Of a stretch of 64,000 nt of DNA, positions 36,680-49,779 are shown in pieces (the stretch's first letter is position 1; each line of letters opens with the position of its first letter). This stretch comes from Macrotrachela quadricornifera (taxonomy: Eukaryota > Rotifera > Eurotatoria > Philodinida > Philodinidae), in contig JAJEKB010021034.1 of the NCBI GenBank assembly GCA_022393335.1, forward strand, positions 652-64,651, in the 5' to 3' direction. Position numbers and translations under genes: made by a program. The notes under the pieces were generated by a model that had not been told where the DNA came from, ran no database searches, and saw nothing but the letters and a program-made list of their open reading frames with translations.

Positions 36680-36975
36680 AATTTATCTAACGATGGAACC
36701 GATTGAACTGTCAAATCACTTTTAGCCTCGAATTGTATGCATAAGGTAGATTACAGCAAAATATGAAAAACTACAAAAGGAAATATTCATTTGAATTGAA
36801 ATTTTTAGAATATTCTACTCACAAATGAAGCTATCTATGACTCTCGACAGAGAAGACCTACATGCACTTATTCTTTGGTGGTTTTTTATACTTTGATGTA
36901 ATCTACCTTATGCATACAGTCCGAAGCTAAAAGTGATTTGACAGTTGAATCAACTCCATCAGTAGCATATTGATC
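36680..36975. repeat. Imperfect inverted repeat with about 85-bp arms
   Basis: The left arm (about 36692-36775) contains AACTGTCAAATCACTTTTAG and TGTATGCATAAGGTAGATTA. The right arm (about 36880-36965) holds the same in inverse. The arms are about 80-85% alike with a roughly 100-bp spacer. In the minus direction the right arm reads as a short open peptide (DSTVKSLLASDCMHKVDYIK). It could be a small MITE or an inverted duplication of a gene end. Confidence 0.6.
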
Positions 36976-37460
36976 AAAATTGTTGTACAGTCTACGACTT
37001 TTTGTTCTTAATAGAATTTATAAAGAATCAATGTGTTATATAATAAATATTCTTATTTTGTATTTGAACTTTCTTTGATATAATTCTTTTATTTAAGAAA
37101 ACAATTTTTTTCTTATATAAAATATTCAACATAAGATTTTTCTTTTTTTATAACTACTTACTATTAAATTATACATATTTGTTGAAAGTCTTTTGTTCTA
37201 ATATGAAAAAATTTTTTAAATAATTAAGATCTGTCTACTTCATTAAAAAATCTTTTTAAAAGAATTTTTTTCTGTTAAAAATTGATATGATTTTTAAAAA
37301 AAAAATACTTAATAAATGATTAAATATTAATTTTGTAATGAATTAAAATCATATCACATGACATGTATTGGTTAATTAGTAGAAAACAAAAAAAAAAGAA
37401 AAGGGATTTTAAAGGAAAGAAACAGAAAAAAAAGAAAAAGGAAAATTTTATTGTTATTAT
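36976..37460. other. Intergenic, extremely AT-rich, 3' flank of ANKFN1-like gene
   Basis: About 485 bp, T/A runs; nothing else seen. Confidence 0.4.
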
Positions 37461-40400
37461 TTAAATATTTAAACTTAAATTTGATCCAGGTCCATTTGAA
37501 TTATTATTGGAAGAATTTATATTCGATGTTGTAGGTGATAAACGTGATGATGTTGATAATAATTTATTTAATGGTTGAGATGAACGTGATGATGATAAAC
37601 CTCTTGAACGTATATGAATTTGTCCACCATAACGTATTAAACGTTTTTCAATTTGATCAGCTGTTAAATTATCTTCAAGAATTTGTTCACGATTACTTGA
37701 ACGTATCCAAACAAATATAAATGATGTTGATGATGATAATGTTGATATTGATTTTAATAATATTTGTTGTTGTTTTATAACAATTTGTAATAATTCATTT
37801 AATGTTGTTTGTTTATTTGTACGTAATTTAAATGGTATTAATGTATTTGATGTTAATATAGGAATGTATATTGTTAATTCAATTGGATCATTTGATTCAA
37901 TTGTTGATATTGTTGATGCACGATTTGATATAAAACGATCATTTATATTTGTATCATTTTCAATAAAATCACTATCAATTGATGTTTCATGTAAAAATGA
38001 TGATGATAATGATGTTGATGTTATTGTTGTTGGTAAATTTAATGTTGAATTACTAAATTTAACTGTATCTAATGCAGAATCTGATGCATAATTTGATGAT
38101 GATGAATCTGTTGCTGTTATTTTTAATTGTATATTTGATGGTGTTTGAAATGTTAACCAAGATTTAAGAGATATACCAGCATAAGATTTATCTTTTGCAC
38201 AATTAATAACATCAACAAGCCAACGTGATGAACGCCATATATCATCTAAATCTTGTTGACATGATAATAAATGATTAAGACGATAACGTGATTCATCTAA
38301 TTCATTTATTGAAAATGCTTCACGTTGACTTTGTTGTGCACATATTAATTCAAAATCAAGACAAATTGATACACGACTATATTGACATATAAAACGATAA
38401 TTATTACTTAAATGTTGCACTAAATAAATATATATATATATAATTTATTTATATTTTATATATATTAATAAATAAATACTTACAAACTTCAAATATATAT
38501 ACAGGTAAATACATAAATGGTGTTAAACAATCACTTGATATTGAATGACGAGGATTTGATGATGATGGAGTTGATAAAACATTTACTTCATCAGCTGTTG
38601 ACATCAAAATTATTAAAGAAAGATCATCACGAATTTCAACTACTTGGGCATCATATATACGACTATTGGAAAAATGAGTTTCTGGAAGATCTAAATAAAT
38701 TATATTTAGTTATTATATCATATTCTCACAAAGCATAATGTCAGTCGATCATATAACAGAAGATTTCTCCAGGTCCACTAATCGGCTCGAAAAAAAAACT
38801 ATACTTTGTCCTTATAATAAAGAAAGAAATCTTTTTCTAATTCATTTTTATGCCTAAACTTCATATATCTTTTCATGTACTCTATGAACACGTAATATTT
38901 TAAACTTGTTAGTTTGATAATAAGAGTTTTAATTTGACCTGGATATGTCTAGCTGATATAATTAACAATACAAACATCTTTATTGTAAAAGAAAAATAAT
39001 AATCATTGATGAAGATGAGATTAACCAGGTATCTCATAACTTATTCTTTTTTTTTTCTATGTTTTCTTTTTAAATAAATGACATTGCTCAAATTTAATAA
39101 AATTGAGGAAAACATCTTTTCTTAGATTATAGAAAATGGAATTTTTGCATGATAAATAGAATTTTTGCGGCTTGTAACAGCTCTAAAGATAGAATTGAAT
39201 TCAGTAAAATTTTTGTAGAATTCAAGCTAAAATTTACGTGAATTAACGATATGTTTGATCTCTTTTATTCGAAGTTCAAAGTCAAACAAATATTCTTCTC
39301 TTATAATATATTTAATCTAATCCAGTTATTAATCCTAATTCTAAATATCGCTTTGCTTTTGAATTTGAAACAAAAGAAAACAAATTGTTAGGTTAGTATG
39401 TTCTTTGTTTTTTTACAGAGTTCAAGCACTACAAGATCAAATCCATGTTTAACAGTATTAAAAACCAAAAAATCATATTTATCATGCAAATCTTTCATTT
39501 TCTATAATCAAAAAAGGAAAATACTTTCCTTAATTAAGTCATTTAAATAACTAATTTTTTTTTCATGATCTTTCAAATAAGATATTATCTATTTGAATAA
39601 CAAAATTTTTTTTTTATTTATAACTTACTAAGCATAAGACATAAATCTTTTGCAGCTTCTTGAAATTGTGTTTTAAAAAGTGAAAGAGCTATATCATCTG
39701 ATTCATTTTCTGTAGCGATTTCATCATTATTATTTATCGAATTTTTATGTAACCATTCCCATTCTTCTCTAGAAAATAAATAAATAAATAAAAAAAAAGA
39801 ATTTTTAAATAAAATAAAATTAACCTTGATACATTCGCTACTGAACGAATTTTTGTACATGGTAATGAACCTGGCATATATCTATTAACCATAACACGTA
39901 CACAATCAACACTATTTTGCATTTTTAAATAAGCAACATATAAACCCGGATCAAGACGACGCATTGATGCATGATAAAAATCAATCATATCCTTTAATAA
40001 ATAAATAAATAAATAAAAAAAGTTTTTTTTTTTGCATATTTTATTCTACCGGAAGTTTATCAATTATTTGTTGAAGACAAGAATTATTTATTAATGATTC
40101 TGTTTCTTTAATTGTTTCAAAAAATTTTGCCATTGATACCCATTTTAAATTTGGTGGACATGTATTTATACGTGTATCTAATGAATTATTTGATGATAAA
40201 TCATTTATTAATATAAATGCAATATTTCCATCATTATCACGAATATATGAATGATGAAGACGACCAAGATTATTTATTTCTTCTAATGTCTATAGAATAG
40301 AATAAAATACAAAATAAAAAAAAACATAATTTATTTTTTCATTTTACTTGAAGTTCAATAGCTGCTTGAACAAGTTTCATTCGAAGATAAAATGTTGTTG

Positions 40401-42895
40401 CACTTGAACATCGTTCTAAATCAGGTCTTAATGTTTTTAAATCATCCCAAACAAATGTTAATTTCATAAACCATTGAAAATCTCCTAATAAATTTAAACC
40501 ATAATTTTCATCAACTTCAACCATTGGTAAAACATCTTCATTTGTTACTAATATTCGTTCACCATTTAACATAACTGATACTAAATAAAGACCACTAAAA
40601 TATACAAAAATATGTATTTTTTTTTCTTTTAAAACATATTTTCTACCGTTTCATTGTTTTAGCTAATCGAGGATAAAGTTGAAATAATTGTCGAATATTT
40701 CGTCGAAGATTTCCATAACTTCGACGACGTGTTCTCATTGAATTTGCAGATGTTGACATTTCAGGTGATTCTAAAATTTATTTTAGATTCTTTCTTTTCA
40801 TTTTTATGATATCATATCTCTATTAAAAAATTATTTTTGTAATAGTTATAATTTATTTAAAAATAAAACACCTTGAAATTTCATTTAATAATATTAAAAA
40901 CTTTAATACATTTAAAACGTTAGTAAATATTGAAATTGTAGAATATAATAAACTTACCATTTCCATCACCTGTTCCATTTGTTGTATAATTTGAATTTGA
41001 TATTGTTGTACCAATAGCTCCACGTTCATTGAGAATTTTTTCCGGTCGTATTTTATTAAGAATTTCTTCAAAACGTAAATCACATATACTCGGACGTGAT
41101 GTTTTTGAAAATTCACGCCAACCTATAAATTTTTGATGAAAGAAAAAAAAATAAAACTAAAAAACAAAAATTTAAAATATTATACTTGATGGAACACAAT
41201 AAGGTGGATTAGGAATTGCTGTTGGACCAAATCCTCGCATATTTCCAGCAGATACACGTACATAACATTTTTGTCCAATAGGTAAATCTCGAATAACATA
41301 TTCTCGAAGAAAACAGTTTTTAACAATATCACTATGAACAATAACATCTGATGAAGAATTTTCATTAAAATTTTCATCTTGACACCATTCAACTAATAAT
41401 AAAAAGAAAAGAATTGTCATCAACAGACATAAGATTAAAACAAAATAAAAAAAAAGAAGTTTCTTATTCGTACTTTTATATTTAATAACCATAGCTCCAT
41501 TAGATCTATGTGGTTCATCATACGTAACAGTTATACTATTTGAACCAGTAACCATTAAACGAACATTTGTTGGTGCATCTGGAATGCCTTAAATAAAGAA
41601 AATATCTTCTTTTTATGATTATTCATTGATTAAATTTATATAATATAAAGATAAGAAAAATAAATTTCTATGTAATTAATCATTTTTTTTTATTATTAAT
41701 CTATGTAAATGTTATTCATACATATATTTGTCATTGATAAACTTACGTTTTTGATATTTTTCTTGACGATAATAAAAATCTTTAGATAAATTTGGTGAAT
41801 ATAATGGTGGTGCTGATGATGAAAGATTTTCATTAAAAATATTTTCACCAGAAAATAAACTTTTTCGACGTGTTTTTGTTATAAATCGAAGTGCTGTTTT
41901 AACAATTAAAGCTCGATTACGAAATTTTTTATTTCCATCCATTAGTTTTCTTTTGAAATATTATATATAGAAATGTGTATATATATATATATATTTGTTT
42001 GTAATTGAGATATATACCGTACGAGTTACACACGATAGAAAAAAAAATAATATAGAATGTCTATACTCGTTTATTTTTTTACGTGTCTTGTTGTTGCTCA
42101 CATACATAAAGGAGGAAAACGCGAGAAACGATATACTGATGTTCTTAACACTTGGATAGTACTTTTTTTTTTTTCTTCTTTTTCTTCTTTAATATAAAAA
42201 GAAATAAGCAAAAAAACACAAAATCTTGTAGAAAAGGAAATTGTCATGTTCAACTTGATGAAAATTAGTCATGCTGCGTTAGTTACTGATTTTAGTGATG
42301 AGAAATGAAAAGGAAATGGCTTCACGTAATGATTATCTTTTTCTCTATTTGTATGTCTCGCAATAGGATATGTTTGTTAGCTTCGTTTGTCACGGATCCT
42401 ATTATGTTGATGAAATATAACTGACTAGAAGGTGAAAAAAAAAAGACAAAATGAGTCTGGAAGAAATCTTATTAAAGGAGAATCATATATATATGACAAG
42501 AGAAGAAATAGAGAGACAGAGAGAAAAAAAACGGGAAAAATACGTCATTATTGCGAACTATTTTGATTTCTATTCTTTTATTTTCTCTTATGTGTCATCA
42601 TTAAATGGCCTTATTATATTTTATATTGATTGTTGTAAAAAAAAACGAGGCGGAAATGAGAAAATATAAAATAGTTGAGCAGATGTGTTGTTTTTTTTTT
42701 TGTTTCTCACCTGCTTGTTCATAATTATCTTTCATTTGTATTAGAGTTAATGTTCGTTGTTGATAAAATTGTTGTTGTTGTTGTTGTTGAATTTGTAATT
42801 GTTCTTGTTGTCCTTTACTTGTTCGACGATGACGTTGTTGATTGTCACTTGATGGTGATGAACGACGTATCTAAGAAAAATTTATCGATTATAAA

Positions 42896-42937
<42 letters not shown>

Positions 42938-45900
42938 ACATTATTCTATACTTGAATATCATCAGGTGTTAATTTATTTGATGAAGATTTTTTTATAGTT
43001 TCATCAAAATTTTGTTGAGAAAAAATTGTTAATTGATGACAAATACTTTTATATCGACATTCTTCAGGTTGAACTAAATATTTAATAATAAAAATATTTT
43101 TATTTTAAATTAATTTTTATACTTTTAGAACTTTCTTCACCACCATATTGCATAAGAAGTCTAATCATTGAAATATTATTTAACATAATAGCAATATCTA
43201 ATGGACACCAATCATATTCATTATATCTAATAAAAGAAAAAAAAACTTTGTTCTATTTTTGTTTTTTTTGAAAAAACTAAATGGTTGTATTAAAATGATT
43301 TCCGGTATTTAAATAGACTAATTTTTGACATAAAGGATGTTAAAATGTCACTATGTTCCGGTGAAAATAAATTATAATCGATTTTCTTAATCTTTATTTT
43401 CCGTTTTGAAAAAAAACAAAATATTCTTATTTTGTAATTAATACAATAAAATTTAAAAAAAAAAACGAATTTTTTTCTTACGAATTAACAAGATTTTCAT
43501 TATTTTGTATAAGTTGTTTAGTTGCAATTAAATCAGATTCTTCAACAGTTTGAAAAATATCTATTTACAAAAATAAAAGAAAATTTTATTTAATATTTTA
43601 ATTTAATTACTTTCATTAGCTAATTTATTATTTGAACTATTTAATGCTGCAGCTGCTGCTAATTTAAGTGCATTTCCACTTGATGTATTTTTTAAATCAA
43701 CTATTTTATTAAGTGAAATACTCCCCGTTGTATTACGTCGTCGAGATAAATAAGATGTTAATTCTGATTGTTGACTTTTAGGTAATAATAAATTTGGTGG
43801 TGACAATAATAAACTTTCACCTGTATCATTACATTGTTTACAATTATTTGATGATGATGATGAATTTGACCAAGAATTTTTTGGAGTTGTTGGAGCAGTT
43901 ATTCGTCGACCAGCAATAGTATATTTACTAAAATAAATATTTAATTTATTTGTTTTTTTTAAATTTTAACTTACTTAAGTGTATCATTTGATATTGTTGA
44001 TGAAGTTACATTATCATCAGACTGATAAAAAAAAATATATTGATATAATTTGAATTTTTTAAAAAACTTACAGATATTGCCATAGAATATGGACGAGTTT
44101 TAGGACTAAATTGTCGAAAAAGTAATTTTTGTATTAGATTAGGACTTCCAGATGGAATTGAAACTTTTGAATCATCTTTATTAGAAAAAAAAAAAAGAAA
44201 AGGTAAAAGATAATATTTAGTTATTTAATTATATAAACCTGTTGTAGATGTATTAGAATCTCCAGTTGATAATTCAAGTTTAACAAGAGAAAAACGTCTC
44301 ATACCACCATGACGTATACGATTCATTGGTGTAGATTTTGATGATTCTATATTATTATTATTATCATTAGATAAATTTTCTTCAGATGATATATCACACG
44401 TTGTTGATTTACGAAATTGACGTCTTCAAGAAAAAAAATAAAATAAAATAAATATATAATTAATATTTGAATTTATTTCTTCATATCTATTCATGTTGAA
44501 TTAATAGAAAAAGGAAAAGAAGATGACAATCAACTAAAATCACTGAACAAGTCAAATCATAAATATATTTAATGATGTTATTCAAAATATAATATTATAG
44601 AATAAATAAATGAAAAAAAAAAAACAAATATATATATTAAACTATTCTTAGAACTAAATTAAAAAGACCAATTATATATATATATATATATATAAGAATT
44701 AATTGCGTATATAATCAATAGATTTTCTTCGAAAATGTCATCTATATATAGAATATTATTTTGATAGTTTCAATCTGTTTATCAATATAAGATTGACTTA
44801 TTGTTGGATATCATATCATTTATCTCTTCTAATAAATAATATTGTATCTTTGTCTTAGATCAATTTCTATATCATCGATCATAGCAAAATTGATTAACAA
44901 TATTATAAAAAAAAGAAAAAACAAGGAATTTTTTATCTTTCGAAAATGAAAATTATGATGATATAGAAATATTAATTATTTAATATCATATGAATACTAT
45001 GAAAGGATTATAAATATATTGATCTGACAATCTCTTATTAATAATAAAAGAAAATTTTCTTACTTATAAATCAATGTATTATCTAGATATGTAAAAAAAT
45101 ATTTTTGTCAAAGAGAATACTTCAATAAAAAAAAAGATGTTGAAAATAATACTTAACATTAGATAATGATGAAAGATTCTTTATTTTTTTTTCCTTCTTT
45201 CTAAGATTTAACTAAATAGATTTGATCAAATAATTATTTTGATAGATATTGATATAGTGAAAATTGGTGATGTGCATCCATTTCACTTCCTTTTATCGAC
45301 CGATGAAAAGCAATCTCCGGAGACTATCTTCACATATTTTCATATGTATATATAAATTGAGTTGATTATTAAAGATGACGGATGAAAATAATTTGTTAAT
45401 GAATAATAATAAAAAAAAAAAACGAAAGAAAAGAAGGGAAAAAAACCGACCTTAAAATGTTCGGTTGTTTTGTTGAAGTTAATATTTGTCGACATCGATT
45501 ACCAAAACGAATAATACTTGAACGTCGTTTTGGTTTGTGTTCATTTTCTGATGATGATGATGAATTATTCATATTAGATATATATATATATATTTTTACG
45601 ATTTAGAGAAAGAAAGGTAGTAACAAAGAGATTTATATTCTATCGTTGTTTTTGTCAAGTGGTTACATCCGTAATTGTTGTTATTGGAAATTTTTATCAT
45701 AGTGTTTTTGTTAAAAAACTCGTCCGTCCATGATAACAATAATCATGTTCATCAGTAATGCAAGCCGAAGGAGATAAACGAGAAAGAAAATAATATTACA
45801 TATACATTCAATGTTAGTAGAGAAGCGATTATCAACAACAAGTTGATTTCCGGAAAACGAAGAACATGTGGATGTGTATGAGGATGACGAACAAGTGCGA

Positions 45901-48900
45901 ATGGAATGGACGCGTTTTAGCGTGAACAAATTTTTTTTTTTTGTCGTCTAATCGCGTCTCATTGCTACGACCGAAGACCTTGTGGAAATAAAAGAGATCG
46001 AGCGTTTTTCTATACGCAAAAGAGACACAATCCGTTTGAAGATCAAAATAAGGAAAATAGTAGTGCATAGAAAGAAAGGAAGTACAAATACAAACATGCA
46101 TTTATCTATTCAGAGTTCTTTTTTTTTTCTTCTTCTCTAGAATAAGTTTTACATCATTAAAAAATAAATGTCTTGTTTTTCTTCGTTCTTTTTTTTTTTT
46201 AATATGATTGATTAATAAAACACAGATTTTATAGTCTTATCCTAGATCTTACACAAGCTTAATCTTTTGATGATAAGACATGATGTGATGAACTATATAA
46301 ATTGCAAAAAAAAGGAAAAAAGAAACTAAAAGAATAAATAACGGAAGTAAATATAAGTCATATTCATCTATCGAGTTAGGAAAGATAATCTTGACTTTTT
46401 CTTATTTTTATTTAAGTAGAAATTAATTAATATATAAAATATTTGATTGGATCATCGATGAAGACTACGCATTAGATATCTAAACAATTTTGAGTCATAA
46501 TCATTAATCATTGCCATTCCAACTGACTAGAACAGAAATCTTTTCAGCATGTTTTTATCATAAAACAAACATTGAAGAGAAAAACTTTTCTTTTTTTTTT
46601 TTTATCAATTATTTTCATAGGAAAATAGATCAAGAAAGAGGAAAAATGACATATATAAACATAAACGACTTGGTTCGTTTGTTATTCAACCAAGAAAAAA
46701 ATATGGATATTAACATTAATCTCTAATCGATCCTGATAGACTCACAAGATTTTTTTTTCCTTCAGTCGTCATATAATGTACATATATCTTCATCAATAAA
46801 ATGTATATATATATATATAAATCATTATCAATACAATTCTAATAGAGATAGGATTATATTGATTTTTAGAAATAGATTTTGTTTTACCTTAATAAAAATG
46901 TTGTTGTTCAATGTATGAAGATAACTTTAATAAATATGTGTTTCTATCAATGATTTAATATGAATTAATCGAAAAGAAAAAAAGTCGAGAACAATGATAA
47001 AGAAAACAATGGACGATAATATTTTTCTGTTTTTTCTCGTTTTGGATATCTCCAGCATAACTTGTACAATATTTATTAATGTCAACGCTAGCCAAAGTCA
47101 AGTAAGCAATCAGTCAGTCAACCAGTCAACTAGCTGCGAATGTCAACAACAATAACAAAAGGAATAATAAAACACAATGTAGACGAATAACCCATTCATC
47201 TGTCTTACGCTTTATTCTAATGTTTATACCGTCAAAAATATAGACGTGTTTATGTATGTATAGCGTACATATTCAAGGGTCAAATACTTTTATATTTTTC
47301 CATTTCATAATTTAGTAAATATTATCGTAGGATAACATTTACATATTCAAAGAAAACATCTTAAAATATGAACAAATATTAAGAAAGAAACAAAATATAT
47401 AAAAATCTCATTATATTCGCTACTATTGAATTAAATCACTGTGTGTCATATTCTTTGTTTTCTTTCTTCCTATGAGAATATTTTGTATTAGTAACACAAT
47501 GTTAATGTGTGTTATATCTTTAGGGAAAGTTCTTTTGTTTTCTATTATCGACATTCTTTTTCTTTTTTTCTTAATCATTATATTTCAAAGTTCGTTGTCA
47601 CTCTATCTATCAATATAATAGATAAAGACAAAAAAATGCACTAAACTAGTGATTTAGTTAGTGAACATCGATGCACACAATGACATGACAATCATTACTA
47701 AGGCAATCGTTTCTCTTCATTGAGATAGAGTGTACGTCAACTTATATCGATAATTCAAGGTTTTTATCTTCTTTTCTATCATTACATCAAGGCAATATAT
47801 ATCTATATATACTCTCAATCATCAATTGCGTCATCTTATAGACAGTCAGTCATATAAATGGCTATATGCCATTTAATATACATATTAAGATTTATCCAAA
47901 CATGTGCATAAACATATCTTAAAAGTCAAATGACTAGACTTTTGATCAAGGATAGTTACCTAGTTATATGAATATCATCTAACTAACTAAAATCATATAA
48001 GAAATAACCTTCGAAAACTCTATTTTTAGTTGCGCACATGTATTCGATAATCTCTTGACGATGAGTTCGTCTGCCACCTATATATCTGCTAACTTCTATC
48101 AAATATAATAAAGCAAGACGTGTTACCGATAGATGAAGACAAGAAAATCAAGATAGATGAATGATATGAATGAATATTATTATTGTCATCAATAAAAAAA
48201 GAACTCTCTTAACTCTTTGTTTTCTACTAAATGATCGATTGAATATAAAGGAAATCCTACTTATTATATTTCTTCTATTACTTAAAAACAAGAAGACATT
48301 GAAAATAAGTATTTTTTTTTTCTATTTAATAACACATCTTCTCCTATTATATTCATTAATAAAACTAAAGTTCTTTTGTTCTGAACAGCTCTTATTCATA
48401 AAACGGTAATAATGTAGAAATATGATATTAATCTTTTTTTTCTTCTTCTATATATTTATTATATTGTCTTTTATTAATTGATGCTATTAGAATAGATTCA
48501 GTGTATATACTTGTTTTGTTAATACAGATGACAGTTTTAATACATGCTGAATCATTTTTCCTTTTTTTTTTGTTTCGCCTGACAGACAAACACATTAAAG
48601 AAGAAAGTAGCGGTTTCTTTTAAAAAAAACGGATATCCTTTTTTTGTATAAAATGGTTAATTGAAACTAAAATATTAACTCTCTTACCTCACAGATGAGA
48701 TGAAAAAAAAAAGAAGGAAAGAAAGTAAGTAATGGTATTCATCTGTCTATTTTTATACTGAATTATCTATAAATATTTTTTTACGTTATCATTGAAAATA
48801 CAAAAATAATAAAAAGCAAACGACAAGATTTTTCAATTAACTGACCTTTTCTTATTTGTGACAGCTGTTATTGTTGTTGATCGTGTTGTTCGAGAATTTT

Positions 48901-49183
48901 TATTCCGAATACTATCACGCACATATCGAAATTCACCATTACCAATGACATTACTTATTTGTTGGTATTGTTCAACACCCCCAAATGATGCTCGTTTTTT
49001 GACATTTGTTGATTGAGAAGTTTTTGGAGAACGAAATGACATTAATGATGAACGACGATATAATAAAGACCTTTCTTTTTCTTGATGATTATCAACTATT
49101 GATGATGATGAGAAATTAAAATGTGTTTTTAAATGTTCTTGCCACCATCGATACAGTTTAATCCAATTATCTGTTGCAGACAT
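37461..49183 (-). CDS. ANKFN1: ANKFN1 / Wide-awake homologue: ankyrin, fibronectin III and RA-like domains
   Basis: The long isoform has 19 coding exons on the minus strand, phase-consistent, about 1,341 aa. First exon 49183-48846, then 44423-44239, 44175-44072, 44021-43975, 43927-43611, 43560-43482, 43226-43123, 43073-42952, 42870-42711, 41587-41474, 41392-41186, 41122-40958, 40770-40647, 40594-40348, 40289-40050, 39991-39825, 39768-39629, 38690-38484 and 38419-37461. Ankyrin repeats are at about residues 325-390 (YDWCPLDIAIMLNNISMIRL). FN3 is at about 486-592 (PDAPTNVRLMVTGSNSITV .. CYVRVSAGNMRGFGPTA). The family-specific block DPGLYVAYLKMQNSVDCVRV and EEWEWL follow. An RA/ubiquitin-like segment is at about 1195-1295 (DPIELTIYIPILTSNTLIPF). 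In fly this family links GABA-A receptors to clock output. Alternative first exons at 45572 and 41942 are listed separately. Confidence 0.9.
41747..41942 (-). CDS. ANKFN1: Alternative first exon 1c of the ANKFN1-like gene (short FN3-RA isoform)
   Basis: From ATG 41942 it reads MDGNKKFRNRALIVKTALRF to YRQEKYQK and ends C|GTAAGT in phase 1, the phase required by the FN3 exon at 41587. Exon 9 (ending 42711) is also phase 1 and could join 41587 directly. The only upstream AG (TTTCAAAAG) would put exon 1c in the wrong phase for exon 9, so it fits a start exon (own promoter or spliced leader) rather than an internal one. The short product would lack the ankyrin repeats. Confidence 0.55.
42900..42934. 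repeat. (TA)n microsatellite in an ANKFN1 intron
   Basis: An uninterrupted TA run of about 34 bp in the short intron between exons 8 and 9. It makes up a large share of that intron, so length changes here could affect splicing. Confidence 0.9.
45451..45572 (-). CDS. ANKFN1: Alternative first coding exon 1b of the ANKFN1-like gene
   Basis: The ORF starts MNNSSSSENEHKPKRRSS and ends NIL plus two bases (TTAAG|GTCGGT), phase 2. Exon 1a (49183-48846) has the same phase and the same AAG|GT ending, so either can join the acceptor at 44423 and make Arg-Gln-Phe-Arg. A TATATATATA run lies just upstream of the ATG. No 3' splice acceptor that keeps frame was found in front of it, so it is an alternative start, not an internal exon. 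Confidence 0.65.
45573..48845 (-). other. Large 5' intron region of the ANKFN1-like gene
   Basis: About 3.3 kb between first exons 1a and 1b (the intron itself runs on to 44424). No nested gene was supported. Short ORFs here lack motifs. The region probably includes the promoter for exon 1b. Confidence 0.5.
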
Positions 49184-49740
49184 ATTCTACAAAACAAAAC
49201 AAAAAGCAAAGAAGAGAAAATAGTGAAGTAAACTGAAATGATATATTATAAATAATAATTGTTCTTCTATGATGAATAAATAACGAATAGTCATACTATT
49301 CTATTTTGTGTATGTTCTTTCCGGTTTCTTTTGTCATCAATAAATGAGAAAAAGGGAAAAGAAAAATATGAAGGAGAGGCTATATAGTCAGAGTAATCGA
49401 CAGTGACGACAAGCAAGAAACAGTTCAATACATGGCTATACTCTCATCTTCTCTATACACATACCACACATCTCTTTAGTGCACATAATTGCCACTCCTT
49501 GTGTCGACACACGCCGAAAGCATCGAAAGAAGAGAGAGAGAGAGACATGCATACACATAAATCAGAAGTGACGCATTTTCTCACTATATACTAAGAAACC
49601 CGTTAAAGGAAGCAAGAGTTAGCTACTATCATAGTTTATTTATAACCGAGCATATGACCTTCATTCTAGTCGCACAATGTTAAGCCATTTTTGAACTAAA
49701 CTCAAATAGAAAAAGAAATTGTATGCTCCTAAAAAAAAAA

Positions 49741-49779
<39 letters not shown>

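Noticed and set aside
42675..42998. 107-codon plus-strand Val-rich ORF
   Set aside because: Antisense to the Gln-rich exon 9 of the ANKFN1-like gene and a TA microsatellite.
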